From Neptunomonas japonica JAMM 1380 (GTDB taxonomy: Bacteria > Pseudomonadota > Gammaproteobacteria > Pseudomonadales > Balneatricaceae), in assembly GCF_016592555.1 (NCBI RefSeq), contig NZ_AP014546.1:2862501-2926500 (forward strand): a DNA stretch of 64,000 nt. The letters are read 5' to 3'. The position numbers and the translations under genes were made by a program. Shown here piece by piece: positions 17,159-25,716 of this stretch (its first letter is position 1; each line of letters opens with the position of its first letter). The notes beneath the pieces were generated by a model. That model was given only the letters and a program-made list of their open reading frames with translations. It made no database searches and was not told where the DNA came from.

Positions 17159-18481
17159 CTAACGGGATAAACCACCTATTTGTCTAGCCAAATAAGCAGC
17201 GTAGTTGTCAGTCATTCCACTGATAAAATCCAGTGCCCTAATATAAGCATGATACAACGACCAACTTGGATCCGGAGCATGAATCCCCATTAAACTCATA
17301 ATTTTTTCACTTCGGTAGCTTAAGTTCTCCGCACTTCCTTTCTGGTACTGCTCATAAACAGCATGGCAAAAAGCATCTAGTAGAATCCCTAAGCAACTAT
17401 AAGCACCTACTTCAAGCTCAGTTTTTCTTGTGTCAGGAAACACTTTATTTTTTGCTAACGCTTTAGCTGCACTTAGCCCTTCTTTTACACCCACATCACC
17501 ATCAAGTAATAGCTCTCCTTGATACTGGCCTGCCATAATTTGTGCATAATTATTCATAAAAGCATCAACAGCAGAATTAACCATATTTTCCATGGCCTTT
17601 CCACGTAATGCTGATACCTTACGCCGTGCAGATGCCTGGCTATAAAATATCCCATCCTCAAATTCTAAATCACCACACAACTGTAATAAGATAGGCTTAA
17701 TCGCATCGAAAGTCAGAATGTTAAGCTCAATAGCATCTTCTAAATCTAATATTGCATAACAAATATCATCAGCAGCTTCCATTAAATAAGCAAGTGGATG
17801 ACGACACCAACGATTTTTTCCTAAAGACACTAGGCCTAACTCATTACCTAGTTTATTAAGTGTTTCGCTTTCAGTTAGGTAGCAGCTGAATTTCCCTTTT
17901 CCTGTTGCATGTTCAGCTGTCCAAGGGTATTTAAGTAAAGTACCTAGCGTAGGGTAAGTTAAACGCAACCCACCATCATAAAGATGATTCTCTATACAGG
18001 TAACCACTCTAAACCCTTGAGCATTTCCCTCAAAGGTTTCAAGGTCAAGGCATTCTATCGATGATAAGGGTTGTAAAAACTCGGCTCCTTTTGACTGTTT
18101 AAACCAGTCTCTAATGGCATACTCACCTGCATGACCAAAAGGTGGGTTACCAATATCATGGGCCAAACATGCAGACTGAACAATCATTCCAATATCGTGA
18201 GAGCTCACCCATTCAGGCAAGCTAGATGTTAGTAACTCACCGACTCTGATACCTAGTGTACGACCAACACTTCCGACTTCAATCGAATGAGTTAAGCGTG
18301 TATGAATGTGGTCGTTTAATACTAACGGGTGTACTTGGGTTTTACGTCCTAACCGTCTAAACGCACTGGAGAACACCACACGATCGTGGTCTTTATGGAA
18401 GTGACTACGCCCTACCTCTGGCGAAGCTATAGACTCATGACCATAACGCTTTACTGTTAGCAGTTTATCCCAGCGCATCAT
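17159..18481 (-). CDS. dgt: dGTPase-like HD-domain triphosphohydrolase
   Basis: 440 residues. The HD-domain metal ligands are visible in THSIEVGSVGRTLG (His65), CLAHDIGNPPFGHAGE (His108-Asp109, His117) and the later MEAADDICYAILDLEDAIE. The N-terminal FRRLGRKTQVHPL is typical of the dGTP triphosphohydrolase family. Members cleave dNTPs to nucleoside and tripolyphosphate and so limit dNTP pools. The length and the region between motifs fit the type often annotated as dGTPase-like/Dgt type 2. It is the first gene of the dgt-yciH-protease unit. Upstream lies the terminator of the chemotaxis receptor gene. Confidence 0.92.
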   Translation of the reverse strand: MMRWDKLLTVKRYGHESIASPEVGRSHFHKDHDRVVFSSAFRRLGRKTQVHPLVLNDHIHTRLTHSIEVGSVGRTLGIRVGELLTSSLPEWVSSHDIGMIVQSACLAHDIGNPPFGHAGEYAIRDWFKQSKGAEFLQPLSSIECLDLETFEGNAQGFRVVTCIENHLYDGGLRLTYPTLGTLLKYPWTAEHATGKGKFSCYLTESETLNKLGNELGLVSLGKNRWCRHPLAYLMEAADDICYAILDLEDAIELNILTFDAIKPILLQLCGDLEFEDGIFYSQASARRKVSALRGKAMENMVNSAVDAFMNNYAQIMAGQYQGELLLDGDVGVKEGLSAAKALAKNKVFPDTRKTELEVGAYSCLGILLDAFCHAVYEQYQKGSAENLSYRSEKIMSLMGIHAPDPSWSLYHAYIRALDFISGMTDNYAAYLARQIGGLSR

Positions 18482-18524
18482 TTCATTATTCCTTGTCTGT
18501 AGCTATCGATGACTTATATTGACA

Positions 18525-18557
18525 TAAAAAACCGGTAACGTGAAATCACACTACCGG
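18525..18557 (-). terminator. Rho-independent terminator of the chemotaxis receptor gene
   Basis: Read on the minus strand, CCGGTA is followed by a 14-base loop region (itself with a GTG/CAC pairing) and then TACCGG and six T residues. It begins about 20 bases after the receptor stop codon and before dgt, in the right orientation for both. Confidence 0.85.
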
Positions 18558-18579
18558 CATCGTCTTTCTTAAGTAAAAC

Positions 18580-20271
18580 TTATACTTTAAACTGATTTAC
18601 TATTCTCATTAAGCGCTGCTCCAGTGCAGACATCTCTTTGGTTGTTGCTGACAAGGCATCAGCATTACTAGCTGAATGCTCTGCTATATCGGCCACTTGT
18701 TGGACATTCTGGCTGATTTCATCTGCGACTGCCGTCTGCTCCTCAGCAGCACTAGCTATCTGCGTATTCATCTGTGTGATAGTGCTGACAGAACCCGTTA
18801 TAACACTTAACGACCCGCTGGCTTGTGCTGCTCTTTCTACTGTTGCAATACTTTGAGCTTTACTGGTATCCATCACGCCAACAGCTTCTCTTGCTCCTGT
18901 CTGCAAACGTTCAATCATGCTTTGAATCTCTTGTGTACTCTGTTGAGTTCGGTTTGCTAATGTTCGAACTTCATCAGCTACAACAGAGAAACCACGCCCA
19001 TACTCACCTGCACGAGCAGCCTCAATAGCGGCATTTAACGCAAGTAGATTAGTTTGGCCTGCAATCTCTTTAATAACATTCACAACAGTGCCGATTTTAT
19101 CGGCATCAACATCTAGCTGCCCAATAACATCCGATGCTTTATTCACATCATCTGATAAAGCCTGAATAGCAACGATAGTGTCTTCAACTATTTTTTGCCC
19201 GCTCAGTGTTTCATTATCCGCTTCTTGCGCCGCAGACGCTGCGCCAACAGCATTTCCAGCCACTTCTTGTGCAGCAGCGGCCATTTCGTGCACTGCAGCA
19301 GCGGCTTGTGCCGTTTCATGTCTCTGCTTTTGAACATCAGTATGTGTTTTAGTAACGACATTATTCATTTGCACTGTCGATTTTGAAAGGTCCGCTATTC
19401 CACCTTTTAAATCAATCACCAAGCCTTGAATTTTATCTGCAAAGTCATTGAAGCCCTGCGATACTTGTCCCACTTCATCCTCGGACATAACTTTCAAGCG
19501 ACGAGTTAAATCTCCCTCACCTTGGCTAATGTCTGTCAGCGCTTCTGCAGTATCGCGTAGCGGCTGAGTTACCTTGCCTGCGATATACAAAGCAACGAAC
19601 ACGAAGAAAATGAGTAACACGATACCTGTTCCAGCAATAAATACTTGAGTTTTCGCCATATTAGAATCAATACCCTGCTGAGCCGCAGCGACTGCATCAT
19701 CGATATCATCGATATAAAAGCCTGTTCCTAGCATCCAACCAAATTTTGAGATGCCTAATGCATAACTCAGTTTTTCTACATCCATATTTTTCGAAGGCTT
19801 ACTCCAGAAATAAGTAACATAGCCACCACCTTGTTTAGCCTTATCAATTAGCTCTTTAATAATATAAATACCATTTGGATCTTTAAGGCCCATTAGATTC
19901 TTACCTTCTAAAGAGGGCTTTGGCCTCATAGCAATAGCGGTCCCTGAATAGTCATAAACAAATACATAGCCATCATTTTTCTCCCCATAAGTGATTGATC
20001 TAAGTATTTCTGCTACTTTATTCTTGGCCTCAACATCATCTGCTCCAGAAGCTTTATCAGTAATTGATTTAACCGCTGTATACGCCATATCCATATAGGC
20101 TTTAGCTGTTTCTTGCTTTGAATCCATCATGGTTGAACGAATAGCAGCAACCTCATGCACACCCATTTCTTCTAATTTCACTTTTACTACTAACATGACG
20201 ACAAGAATAGCCACTACCAGTGGGATAATCGTTAGCAATAGCATTTTATGTTTGAGCTTTAATGCACTCAT
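18580..20271 (-). CDS. Methyl-accepting chemotaxis protein with single Cache sensor
   Basis: 563 residues from the ATG at 20271. A TTG further up is open, but GAGG stands nine bases before this ATG. TM1 is at about 10-30. A periplasmic single-Cache (sCache_2) domain of about 150 residues contains [33 protein letters not shown] and [10 protein letters not shown], typical for small-acid sensors. TM2 is at about 205-230, then HAMP ([26 protein letters not shown]), and the signalling hairpin tip [35 protein letters not shown]. No C-terminal CheR pentapeptide is present (it ends VNQFKV). The ligand is not known. Confidence 0.95.
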   Translation of the reverse strand: MSALKLKHKMLLLTIIPLVVAILVVMLVVKVKLEEMGVHEVAAIRSTMMDSKQETAKAYMDMAYTAVKSITDKASGADDVEAKNKVAEILRSITYGEKNDGYVFVYDYSGTAIAMRPKPSLEGKNLMGLKDPNGIYIIKELIDKAKQGGGYVTYFWSKPSKNMDVEKLSYALGISKFGWMLGTGFYIDDIDDAVAAAQQGIDSNMAKTQVFIAGTGIVLLIFFVFVALYIAGKVTQPLRDTAEALTDISQGEGDLTRRLKVMSEDEVGQVSQGFNDFADKIQGLVIDLKGGIADLSKSTVQMNNVVTKTHTDVQKQRHETAQAAAAVHEMAAAAQEVAGNAVGAASAAQEADNETLSGQKIVEDTIVAIQALSDDVNKASDVIGQLDVDADKIGTVVNVIKEIAGQTNLLALNAAIEAARAGEYGRGFSVVADEVRTLANRTQQSTQEIQSMIERLQTGAREAVGVMDTSKAQSIATVERAAQASGSLSVITGSVSTITQMNTQIASAAEEQTAVADEISQNVQQVADIAEHSASNADALSATTKEMSALEQRLMRIVNQFKV

Positions 20272-20573
20272 AGTAGGAAGCCTCAACTCGCATTGTTATT
20301 TTAGTTAAGATTGTAAAAATCACACAAAGGCGCAAATGCTCTAATAACCAAGATGTAGGAGAAATCCATCTAAAAATGCTCCCTATACCAGACCTTTGTT
20401 TAATACATAAGTCGTGCTTTCACAATTCTTATCAATAGTTTAGTCAACAATATTCAAAACACATAAAACAGATTAGACTTTATAGTGACTTAGATCGCAT
20501 CTTCACTATTCGACACCACTCATTTATTTTAAACTGGCTTTTTTATTCATATCTGAAAGGACAAATTGACGCC

Positions 20574-21146
20574 ATGCTCACTCAGCTCAATAAGTTACTA
20601 TTAATTACTTTTATCTTTCTATTCAGCCACTTTTCATACGCTCAAAACACATCGACCAACCCTAAGGTTGTACTTGAAACAACCGCTGGCAGCATTACGA
20701 TCGAACTATTCTCGAACGAAGCTCCTGTGACGGTAGAAAATTTCTTGCGCTATATTGATGAAGGCTTATATGTTGATACGCAGTTTCATAGAGTTATCAG
20801 CGGATTTATGATTCAAGGAGGGGGGTTCACCAAGGACCTGAAAAAAAAGCCAAACCATGCACCAATAAAGAATGAATCATCAAACGGGTTAAGTAATAAA
20901 CGCGGCACGATTGCAATGGCGAGAACTCAAGACCCTAACAGTGCAACCAACCAATTTTTTATCAATTTAGTCGATAACCTCAACCTTAATCAGGTTGGAA
21001 ATCGTGCGGGATATACAGTTTTTGGTGAAGTGAGTCAGGGAGTAGAAGTGATAGACAAGATAGGAAAAGTAAAAACAACCACACGCTCACGTTACCGTAA
21101 CGTACCTGTTGAGCCCATATTGATTTTAAGTGCCAAGCGTCTTTAA
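20574..21146 (+). CDS. ppiA: Periplasmic peptidyl-prolyl cis-trans isomerase, cyclophilin type
   Basis: 190 residues. A signal peptide ends around FSHFSYAQ, followed by a complete bacterial cyclophilin domain: FHRVISGFMIQGGGF (catalytic Arg in FHRV), ESSNGLSNKRGTIAMART, NSATNQFFINLVDN and YTVFGEVSQGVEVIDKI. It speeds proline isomerisation during folding of exported proteins. The signal peptide separates it from cytoplasmic PpiB. It is transcribed alone. The 287 bases upstream hold only its promoter region and that of the divergent receptor gene. Confidence 0.94.
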   Translation: MLTQLNKLLLITFIFLFSHFSYAQNTSTNPKVVLETTAGSITIELFSNEAPVTVENFLRYIDEGLYVDTQFHRVISGFMIQGGGFTKDLKKKPNHAPIKNESSNGLSNKRGTIAMARTQDPNSATNQFFINLVDNLNLNQVGNRAGYTVFGEVSQGVEVIDKIGKVKTTTRSRYRNVPVEPILILSAKRL

Positions 21147-21180
21147 TTTTTTCCTGTTCGATATAAGAATTAATGTACCT

Positions 21181-21215
21181 ATTGATCACCTTTGTTAGAA
21201 AACTAGGTGATCAAT
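21181..21215. repeat. Perfect 10-bp inverted repeat between convergent genes
   Basis: ATTGATCACC and GGTGATCAAT are separated by 15 bases in the gap between ppiA and the convergent thioesterase gene. A stem of this strength in such a place probably ends transcription from both sides, although neither strand has a long T run after it. Confidence 0.55.
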
Positions 21216-21224
21216 AGCCACCTG

Positions 21225-21680
21225 CTAGTCACGAATAACGGCAACATAGTTACCTTTCATGCTTAACGCTGTAACCCCATCCTGAATAATAAACACGTCA
21301 AGTGCTAAACGGGCACGCCCTTTTTCCTTTAAACGTGAAAGGAAGCTATCAAGTTCAAGTGCAGAAGGAGTATCTACTTGTGCATGAAAATCACCTGTGA
21401 CGGGGGCAAGGTAACGCATTTCACAGTCACGAATCATGACATCACAATCCAATGCTTGTTCTTTCAACAATAAGGTTGTTAAGCACCACCCAGAAATCGT
21501 TGCCAATGTGGCTAACGATCCACCAAAGCCCGTTCCTTTATCATTAACATTTGGCGCTAACTCAGCCGGTAACACTAGCTGCTTACCGTCATACGTAAGC
21601 TGGCCTAATCCCATATGGTTTAACAACGGTATTTGCGTTTTAAGCCATTCTAGAAATCCTTCTGAATGCTGGGTAGGCAT
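21225..21680 (-). CDS. YiiD C-terminal-type thioesterase (hotdog fold)
   Basis: 151 residues from the ATG at 21680. The frame is open to 21698, but the upstream gene's stop overlaps this ATG by one base (TAATG), which fixes coupled translation. The sequence matches the YiiD_C thioesterase family: LNHMGLGQLTYDGKQLVLPAELAPNVNDKGTGFGGSLATLATISGW, where NDKGTGFGGSL is the core of the family, and MRYLAPVTGDFHA. The substrate is presumably an acyl-CoA or acyl-ACP but is unknown. It forms one transcript with the nitroreductase gene and probably queF. Confidence 0.88.
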   Translation of the reverse strand: MPTQHSEGFLEWLKTQIPLLNHMGLGQLTYDGKQLVLPAELAPNVNDKGTGFGGSLATLATISGWCLTTLLLKEQALDCDVMIRDCEMRYLAPVTGDFHAQVDTPSALELDSFLSRLKEKGRARLALDVFIIQDGVTALSMKGNYVAVIRD

Positions 21681-22243
21681 TAGCTTTTCCCACTCCAAGT
21701 AGAGAAAACATGCTCTACATTATTTTGGCTAACTTCACGCATTCTTTTTGCTGTCCCAAGATAAAGAAAGCCAATAACTTGCTCATGAGCCTGCAACCCC
21801 AACCCCGCTTTTACAACAGGGTCAAAAGCCATCTCACCGGTTCTCCACATAGCACCTAAACCCTGAGCGTAAGCTGCTAATATCAAGCTATGAGTAGCGC
21901 ATCCGGCCGTTATCACCTGCTCAACTTCAGGAACTTTAAGATGCTGCTGTATATTAGCTATCGCCACTACAATCATTGGAGCACGCATTGGCTTTTTTTG
22001 AAGCTTAGCCGCTTTGTCCTCTGCAAGAGCATTTCCTTTAGTACGTATAGCTTTTACAAAAAGTTCACCTAAATCATTTCTAGCATCGCCTTCAATTACC
22101 AGAAATCGCCATGGCTGAAGCCCAGCATGGTCCGGTGCTCTTAGTGCTGCATTAAACATCACATTTAACTGCTCCTTAGAAGGAGCAGGTTCAAACAATA
22201 CCGGCGCAGATACTCGGTTATGCAACAGTTCAATAGCGTCCAT
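21680..22243 (-). CDS. ydjA: Nitroreductase family protein, YdjA-like
   Basis: 187 residues, the short YdjA-type length. FMN-binding landmarks are HNRVSAPVLFEPAPSKEQL at the start, the diagnostic RAPDHAGLQPWRFLVIEG, and the C-terminal GLGAMWRTGEMAFDPVVKAGLGLQAHEQVIGFLYLGT. Such proteins are NAD(P)H-dependent flavoprotein reductases of nitro or quinone compounds and form homodimers. It lies nine bases after queF and overlaps the thioesterase start, so the three are probably one operon. Confidence 0.93.
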   Translation of the reverse strand: MDAIELLHNRVSAPVLFEPAPSKEQLNVMFNAALRAPDHAGLQPWRFLVIEGDARNDLGELFVKAIRTKGNALAEDKAAKLQKKPMRAPMIVVAIANIQQHLKVPEVEQVITAGCATHSLILAAYAQGLGAMWRTGEMAFDPVVKAGLGLQAHEQVIGFLYLGTAKRMREVSQNNVEHVFSTWSGKS

Positions 22244-22252
22244 ATTCGTTCC

Positions 22253-23077
22253 TTATTGACGACTTAATCTAAGGTTGAGAGGTTTAACAGGCTCACTACT
22301 ACGCACAGGATTAATGTCTAACCCACCACGACGCACATACCTAGCGTAAACCGTTAACGACTCAGGCTGACAACGCTGCCAAATATCCATAAAGATATTT
22401 TCAACGCATTGCTCATGAAAATCACCGTGCTCACGATAAGAAATAAAGTACTTCAGTAGTCCTTCCCGATCAATTTCTAAACCCGTATATTGCACTTGAA
22501 TAGATGCCCAGTCCGGTTGCCCTGTTACAGGACAATTTGACTTAAGCAGATGACTATACAGCGCTTGTGTTACCTTGTTTTTACCAACGCTCAGCAAATG
22601 GGGCGCCGGCTGGTAATCATCAACCGTAATATCCAACTCATCCAGACACTCTCCTTCAAAACGGCTTAAATCTGGCATTTGATCGGGATGATATAACTCC
22701 ACCCTTACAGACCCTCCAGCAGATGCTGATAAATCCTTCTGCATCTGATTTATAACACTGTCATCACTATCAAATCGACTTAAATTGAAAGAGTTCAAAT
22801 ACAACTTGAATGATTTTGATTCAACGATACTTTGAGAGTTTGCCGGAATAAAAAAGCTCGCGATCCTAACAACAGGCTTCCCTTTGAGATTCAACCAAGA
22901 AACTTCATAACCGTTCCATATATCTTCACCTACAAAGGGCAACGAAGCCCTCTCAATTCCGCGATTTTTCCAGTTCAAATCACGCTGAATGGGAAACAAA
23001 AGGTCTGGCGTATATTCGTTAATATAAACAGTACCACTACCTAACGGCGACTGGTCAAGAACATCTTGCTCACTCAT
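22253..23077 (-). CDS. queF: NADPH-dependent 7-cyano-7-deazaguanine reductase QueF
   Basis: 274 residues, the long bimodular (E. coli) form. The NADPH-site motif ESKSFKLYLNSFN is at about 86-98, and the catalytic Cys182 lies in SNCPVTGQPDWAS with the conserved Asp189. QueF reduces the nitrile preQ0 to the amine preQ1 in the synthesis of queuosine for tRNA. The C-terminal WARYVRRGGLDINP-like sequence (YARYVRRGGLDINPVRSS) is conserved. The gene starts one base inside the end of the upstream ABC permease gene, so it is downstream of yadGH in the same direction. No preQ1 riboswitch is visible because the upstream DNA is coding. Confidence 0.96.
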   Translation of the reverse strand: MSEQDVLDQSPLGSGTVYINEYTPDLLFPIQRDLNWKNRGIERASLPFVGEDIWNGYEVSWLNLKGKPVVRIASFFIPANSQSIVESKSFKLYLNSFNLSRFDSDDSVINQMQKDLSASAGGSVRVELYHPDQMPDLSRFEGECLDELDITVDDYQPAPHLLSVGKNKVTQALYSHLLKSNCPVTGQPDWASIQVQYTGLEIDREGLLKYFISYREHGDFHEQCVENIFMDIWQRCQPESLTVYARYVRRGGLDINPVRSSEPVKPLNLRLSRQ

Positions 23078-23850
23078 TATTGACGAATCCCCTTACCCAT
23101 ATTCAACAATTTTAATGCCACTAAAAACAGCACTACATTAAATAGAACTATGACGGCAAACGCGAACCCCACATTAATATCACTAACCCCTAGGATCCCA
23201 TAACGGAATGTATTAACCATATAGAGAATAGGGTTTAACTGAGAAACGCCCTGCCAAAACTCTGGCAATAACTGTATAGAATAAAACACCCCTCCCAAAT
23301 AAGTTAGCGGCGTTAATATGAAAGTAGGAATAATTGAGATATCATCAAATGAGTTAGCAAAAACCGCATTGATAAAGCCCCCCAATGAAAACAAAATAGA
23401 TGTCATTAGCACCGTTGCTATAGTCACACCCAAGCTATGGACCTGTAACTTGGTGAAAAACAGGGACAGCAACGTAACAATAAAGCCAACAGCAAGGCCT
23501 CGCGAAACCCCGCCTAATACATAACCCGATAAGATCACCCAATTAGGAGTAGGCGACACTAATAACTCTTCAATGTTTCTCTGAAACTTAGTACTGAAAA
23601 ATGAAGAAACGACATTCCCATATGAGTTAGTTATAACCGACATCATAATTAGTCCGGGAACGATAAACTCCATATAGTTGAAACCTCCCATTTCACCGAT
23701 TCGACTACCAATCAAGTTCCCAAAGATAATAAAATATAAAGTCATTGTGATAGCTGGAGGAAGCAACGTCTGTGCCCATATACGTGTAAAACGCCTAATC
23801 TCTTTTCTAACAATAGTACTAAAAGCAATCCATAACTCTTGATGACTCAT
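23077..23850 (-). CDS. yadH: ABC-2 type transporter permease, YadH-like
   Basis: 257 residues with six predicted membrane helices and the ABC-2 signature region SPTPNWVILSGYVLGGVSRGLAVG, then LTPLTYLGGVFYSIQLLPEFWQGVSQLNPILYMVNTFRYG. This last segment is typical of YadH/NodJ-type exporters. It pairs with the ATPase encoded just upstream, overlapping it by four bases. The substrate is unknown; E. coli YadGH is also uncharacterised. It ends overlapping queF by one base. Confidence 0.92.
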   Translation of the reverse strand: MSHQELWIAFSTIVRKEIRRFTRIWAQTLLPPAITMTLYFIIFGNLIGSRIGEMGGFNYMEFIVPGLIMMSVITNSYGNVVSSFFSTKFQRNIEELLVSPTPNWVILSGYVLGGVSRGLAVGFIVTLLSLFFTKLQVHSLGVTIATVLMTSILFSLGGFINAVFANSFDDISIIPTFILTPLTYLGGVFYSIQLLPEFWQGVSQLNPILYMVNTFRYGILGVSDINVGFAFAVIVLFNVVLFLVALKLLNMGKGIRQ

Positions 23851-24779
23851 ACGCCTTTCTTCTCCAGATTTTTTTCAACCATGGAAACAAATAACTCTTC
23901 CAGACGGTTCGATTTATTACGCATACTCGTCACCTCGATATTTTGGCTTTTTAGCTGAGCAAATAAACCGTTCAAACCTTGCCCCTTGTTGACCTGAACA
24001 ACCAGTGTATGCGGGTCTTCAAGACGAGCTAAGTAGCCGTCAATCACAACGTTTTCTGCCTGATCAGGCTGTACGTCTAAAATAAAGGTTTCTGTATTCA
24101 ACTGCTGAAGAAGCGATTTGATAGACGTATTATGAACAATTGATCCATGATCAATAATGGCAATATTTCGGCACAAGCTTTCCGCCTCTTCCAAATAATG
24201 CGTTGTTAAAATAATGGTCGTACCAGCCTCGTTTATTTCCTGCAAAAATGCCCACATGGAACGGCGCAACTCAATATCAACACCTGCGGTAGGTTCATCC
24301 AAAATTAGCAACTTAGGTTCATGTACAAGCGCACGAGCAATCATCAAGCGTCTCTTCATGCCACCAGAAAGCATCTGAGCGCGACTATCGCGTTTATCCC
24401 ATAAACCAAGCTTCTTTAGATAAAATTCAGCTCGTTGTTTTGCAAGATCAACTGGAATACCATAATACCCTGCTTGAGTACGTACAATATCGCCAACTTT
24501 TTCAAACATATTAAAATTAAATTCTTGCGGAACCACACCTAGACTACGCTTGGCTGCTGCTTTATCTTTCTCAAGATCAAACCCAAAAATTTCAACCTGC
24601 CCACTGGTTTTATTGACTAAAGACGAAACGATACCCAACGTTGTTGACTTACCTGCGCCATTTGGTCCAAGCAATGCAAAAAAATCACCTTGTTGAACAT
24701 CAAATGAAATTCCTTTAAGAGCTTCAAAGCCATTACCATAGACTTTACGCAAATCTTTAATTGATAGCGCTATTGTCAT
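23847..24779 (-). CDS. yadG: ABC transporter ATP-binding protein, YadG-like
   Basis: 310 residues. Walker A GPNGAGKST is at 38-46, the Q-loop in GVVPQEFNFN at about 81-90, the signature LSGGMKRRL at 137-145, Walker B LLILDEPTAGVD at 157-168, and the switch His in TTHYLEE. The C-terminal 80 residues form the extra domain common in ABC-2 exporters. It is the first gene of the yadG-yadH-queF-ydjA-thioesterase run. The 411 bases upstream contain no other gene on this strand. Confidence 0.94.
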   Translation of the reverse strand: MTIALSIKDLRKVYGNGFEALKGISFDVQQGDFFALLGPNGAGKSTTLGIVSSLVNKTSGQVEIFGFDLEKDKAAAKRSLGVVPQEFNFNMFEKVGDIVRTQAGYYGIPVDLAKQRAEFYLKKLGLWDKRDSRAQMLSGGMKRRLMIARALVHEPKLLILDEPTAGVDIELRRSMWAFLQEINEAGTTIILTTHYLEEAESLCRNIAIIDHGSIVHNTSIKSLLQQLNTETFILDVQPDQAENVVIDGYLARLEDPHTLVVQVNKGQGLNGLFAQLKSQNIEVTSMRNKSNRLEELFVSMVEKNLEKKGV

Positions 24780-25190
24780 TTTTCATAATCCTAGTTATTA
24801 AATCAGCACGGGAGGGTAAATAAGATACTTTCAGCATATCTGATATTATATCAGGTAAAAACAGCAGTTTGAAAAACGCAACAGAGTTATCCCAACGGCA
24901 AAGCAGCTATCTCTTACCCCTATAGCGCCCTACTAAAAAAACAATATTATATATTGAAATCCCTACTTTTTATGATGAAACCTCAATCAAGGTAGCAAGC
25001 TCTGCAGCTGTTTAGCGAATAAAGATTACAAACCCATTAATTTCAGTCAGAACATCTCAGCAATAACCAACATGAATAACTCGCTAAATTCTCTTTAGCC
25101 TAACTAGCTATATAAGATAGCGAAATACTACCTCTAGCTGCTTAACCTCTCTCCCGCTACAATGCCCCTCTGAATTTACCGGAGACACGA
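24780..25190. other. Intergenic region, promoters of yadG and the gene at 25191
   Basis: No frame on either strand looks coding, and I see no tRNA, riboswitch or clear repeat. It is AT-rich and separates two divergently transcribed genes, so it should hold both promoters. I cannot place -35/-10 boxes with confidence. Confidence 0.4.
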
Positions 25191-25586
25191 ATGACAGCGT
25201 ATCAATTTCATCACCTTAACTTCTTGAAGATTGCTTATAACAACTTTATTAAGCAAGAGCCATTCACGCTAGAAAACATCTCTAAAGAAGATGAACAGTT
25301 CATACTGGATTTTCAGCAACTCGTTAAAGACTTTGAAGAGGGTTCTGAAGAGGTATACACCAACGGTGAAGCAGCCCTTGAACGCGCCTTTAGGATGTAT
25401 CCTGAGATAGCACACTTGATCGCTCGTGATTTGCTGTGGTACTTCGGAGGAAGTTGTCTTCACAACATGCCGGACCATGAGATTGAGAACTTCCAACGCC
25501 TTGATGAACTTCGCTTTGAAGCAGAAGAGAAAGGCGAAGAGTTCGACTATCTCAATAAAAGAGCAAGTGTTTTCGGCCAAAACTAA
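25191..25586 (+). CDS. Conserved hypothetical protein, PA2817-like family
   Basis: 131 residues, acidic, with a GGAGA ribosome site. The sequence QDLVKDFEEGSEEVYTNGEAAL-like (here QQLVKDFEEGSEEVYTNGEAALER), RMYPEIAHLIARDLLWYFGGSCLHNMPDHEI and FDYLNKRASVFGQN matches, as far as I recall, the small PA2817-type family of Pseudomonas and relatives. Older annotations that link this family to peptide synthetases have no support in the sequence. No motif suggests an activity. A terminator follows at 25629. Confidence 0.75.
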   Translation: MTAYQFHHLNFLKIAYNNFIKQEPFTLENISKEDEQFILDFQQLVKDFEEGSEEVYTNGEAALERAFRMYPEIAHLIARDLLWYFGGSCLHNMPDHEIENFQRLDELRFEAEEKGEEFDYLNKRASVFGQN

Positions 25587-25628
25587 TAGCGCTTAGGTAA
25601 AAGCCTGCTTAGGTTTCAGGCAGCAAAT

Positions 25629-25650
25629 GGGAGTCGATTTACTCCCTTTT
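25629..25650 (+). terminator. Rho-independent terminator
   Basis: GGGAGT, a six-base loop, ACTCCC and TTTT, 43 bases after the stop of the PA2817-like gene and facing the leftward sensor gene. It is a good simple terminator for the rightward gene. Confidence 0.8.
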
Positions 25651-25716
25651 CTTAACTAACTCTTTGACTTTAACTTCAAACGAAGTATTTCGGATACCCC
25701 TTCGCACAGGCACACG

